Part shown: positions 63,310-64,000 of the stretch, piece after piece
Numbering within the stretch: the first letter of the stretch is position 1
Layout of the letters: each line of letters begins with the position of its first letter
Source of the DNA: Cohnella faecalis
GTDB lineage: Bacteria; Bacillota; Bacilli; Paenibacillales; Paenibacillaceae
Reading direction: 5' to 3'
Assembly (NCBI RefSeq): GCF_003570905.1
Contig: NZ_QXJM01000040.1
Location: 124,001 to 188,000, forward strand
Length of the DNA: 64,000 bases
Position numbers and translations under genes: made by a program
Notes under the pieces: generated by a model
What the model was told of the DNA's origin: nothing
The model's input: only the letters and a program-made list of their open reading frames with translations
The model's database searches: none

Positions 63310-64000
63310 TCGGGAAAACCGCCCTTTCTTGGGGATGAAGGCGAGTCCGCTAAGCGTCGGTTGCGAGGAGATGCCAGCATCCGCTTGAGAGGAACGCGGA
63401 CGAAAATATCTCTAAAGTCCCTGAGCTTCAGAGGAGCGAACGAGGTCAAATAAGGCTGCCCCAACGTCTGCAAACAAGTCATATGAAGCAGGAGAAGCAA
63501 AAAGGCGATCATCAGGCCGAAGCCCCCAGCAGCGTTGCCGCCAGCATTAAGGGAAACCGGAGGATACGGATCGCTATCGCGATTTCGTAATGAGGAATGG
63601 CGAAGGAGGCGATTCCCGTGAGTGCGACGACGATCACCATGATCGGAGATGCGATCTTGGCCATGATTGCGGCTTGGCCGATGACGAGAGCGCCGACGAT
63701 GCTGACAGCCGAGCCTACCGGCCTTGGAAGACGGATTCCCGCCTCTCGAAGCAGCTCGAAGGATACTTCCATAATCAAAGCTTCGATGAAAGCGGGGAAA
63801 GGAATCCCTTCCCTCGTGTCCAATATAGCTAACAGAAGGACAGTCGGAATCAACTCCGAATGAAACGTTGACAGGGCGATGTAGATGCTCGGCAAAGTCA
63901 AGGCAATCAAGAACGCCAGCAGCCTTAGAACCCGGACCATCGATGCGAAGACTGTTCTGACGTAATAGTCCTCTCCCGTTCCGATAAAGTCGACGAAGTA
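63306..64000 (-). CDS. GerA-family germination receptor A subunit (5' part outside window), frameshifted
   Basis: The C-terminal part only. The frame enters at the window edge reading YFVDFIGTGEDYYVRTVFAS and contains the conserved membrane region LPSIYIALSTFHSELIPTVLL, REGIPFPAFIEALIMEVSFE-type residues and GQAAIMAKIASPIMVIVVALTGIASF. At C5 63523-63527 one base seems missing, so the frame stops at 63512. The other frame gives GLMIAFLLLLLHMTCLQTLGQPYL and ends at 63306, inside the gerAC start. GerAA proteins bind or relay germinants in the inner spore membrane. Confidence 0.88.
   Translation of the reverse strand, partial: LRRLYRNGRGLLRQNSLRIDGPGSKAAGVLDCLDFAEHLHRPVNVSFGVDSDCPSVSYIGHEGRDSFPRFHRSFDYGSILRAASRGGNPSSKAGRLGCQHRRRSRHRPSRNHGQDRISDHGDRRRTHGNRLLRHSSLRNRDSDPYPPVSLNAGGNAAGGFGLMIAFLLLLLHMTCLQTLGQPYLTSFAPLKLRDFRDIFVRVPLKRMLASPRNRRLADSPSSPRKGGFPE

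Overview
The window looks like a chromosomal segment from a moderately GC-rich, endospore-forming member of the Paenibacillaceae (Paenibacillus/Cohnella type). This is inferred from spoVAC/spoVAD with DUF421 and DUF1657 partners, Ger(x)C and GerA-type germination genes, ymaF, many AGGAGG-type ribosome sites with GTG/TTG starts, and large 7TMR-DISM hybrid kinases. No rRNA, tRNA, CRISPR array or prophage was recognised.

Layout. 0-5 kb: secreted propeller-like protein, a (frameshifted) polysaccharide deacetylase and a mobile-type spoVA cluster that lacks spoVAE. 5-11.5 kb: DUF418 membrane protein, an OmpR/kinase pair and a tandem-repeat array split by an IS3-family element. 11.5-21 kb: mostly housekeeping and single genes (fabV, ymaF, glutamate racemase, exoA, exonuclease, TetR, glycosyltransferase, DUF1697, an ABC exporter fused to a cyclic-nucleotide domain, a SET protein). 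21-30.4 kb: two carbohydrate operons around a LacI regulator. One has an MFS transporter, two Gfo/Idh/MocA dehydrogenases and an AAC(3)-fold acetyltransferase. The other is an MdxEFG-like sugar importer. Three LacI/cre-like operators lie in the region. 30.5-33 kb: a visibly AT-richer patch with an ECF-like sigma factor, its anti-sigma factor and small secreted proteins. 33.8-45.5 kb: an oligopeptide-type ABC importer with an M20 deacylase, two luciferase-like monooxygenases, an amidohydrolase and a thioredoxin-like protein, resembling S-substituted cysteine/sulfur scavenging loci. 47-50.5 kb: VOC protein, AraC/GyrI regulator, ArsR with two SRPBCC proteins. 51.5-61.2 kb: Fur-box-controlled siderophore uptake, a hybrid sensor kinase and an AraC regulator with its own siderophore-binding domain. 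62-64 kb: GerAC and the end of GerAA.

The most striking feature is a family of intergenic tandem repeats with a fixed 51-bp period: about 12 copies at 4.6 kb, 9+10 copies at 9.2-11.4 kb (one array interrupted by the IS), 22 at 45.9 kb, 13 at 50.7 kb and 11 at 61.4 kb. Four of the five loci share a GGTACC core. The fifth keeps the period with a different sequence. Because 51 is divisible by three they create long spurious open frames, but they do not look like genes.

A second general observation is that eight genes (deacetylase, exonuclease, ABC-cNMP, SET, both FecCD permeases, hybrid kinase, gerAA) are each broken by what looks like the loss of one base in a short homopolymer, mostly G/C. 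The uniform pattern suggests sequencing error more than decay. In the list these are given as single merged genes.
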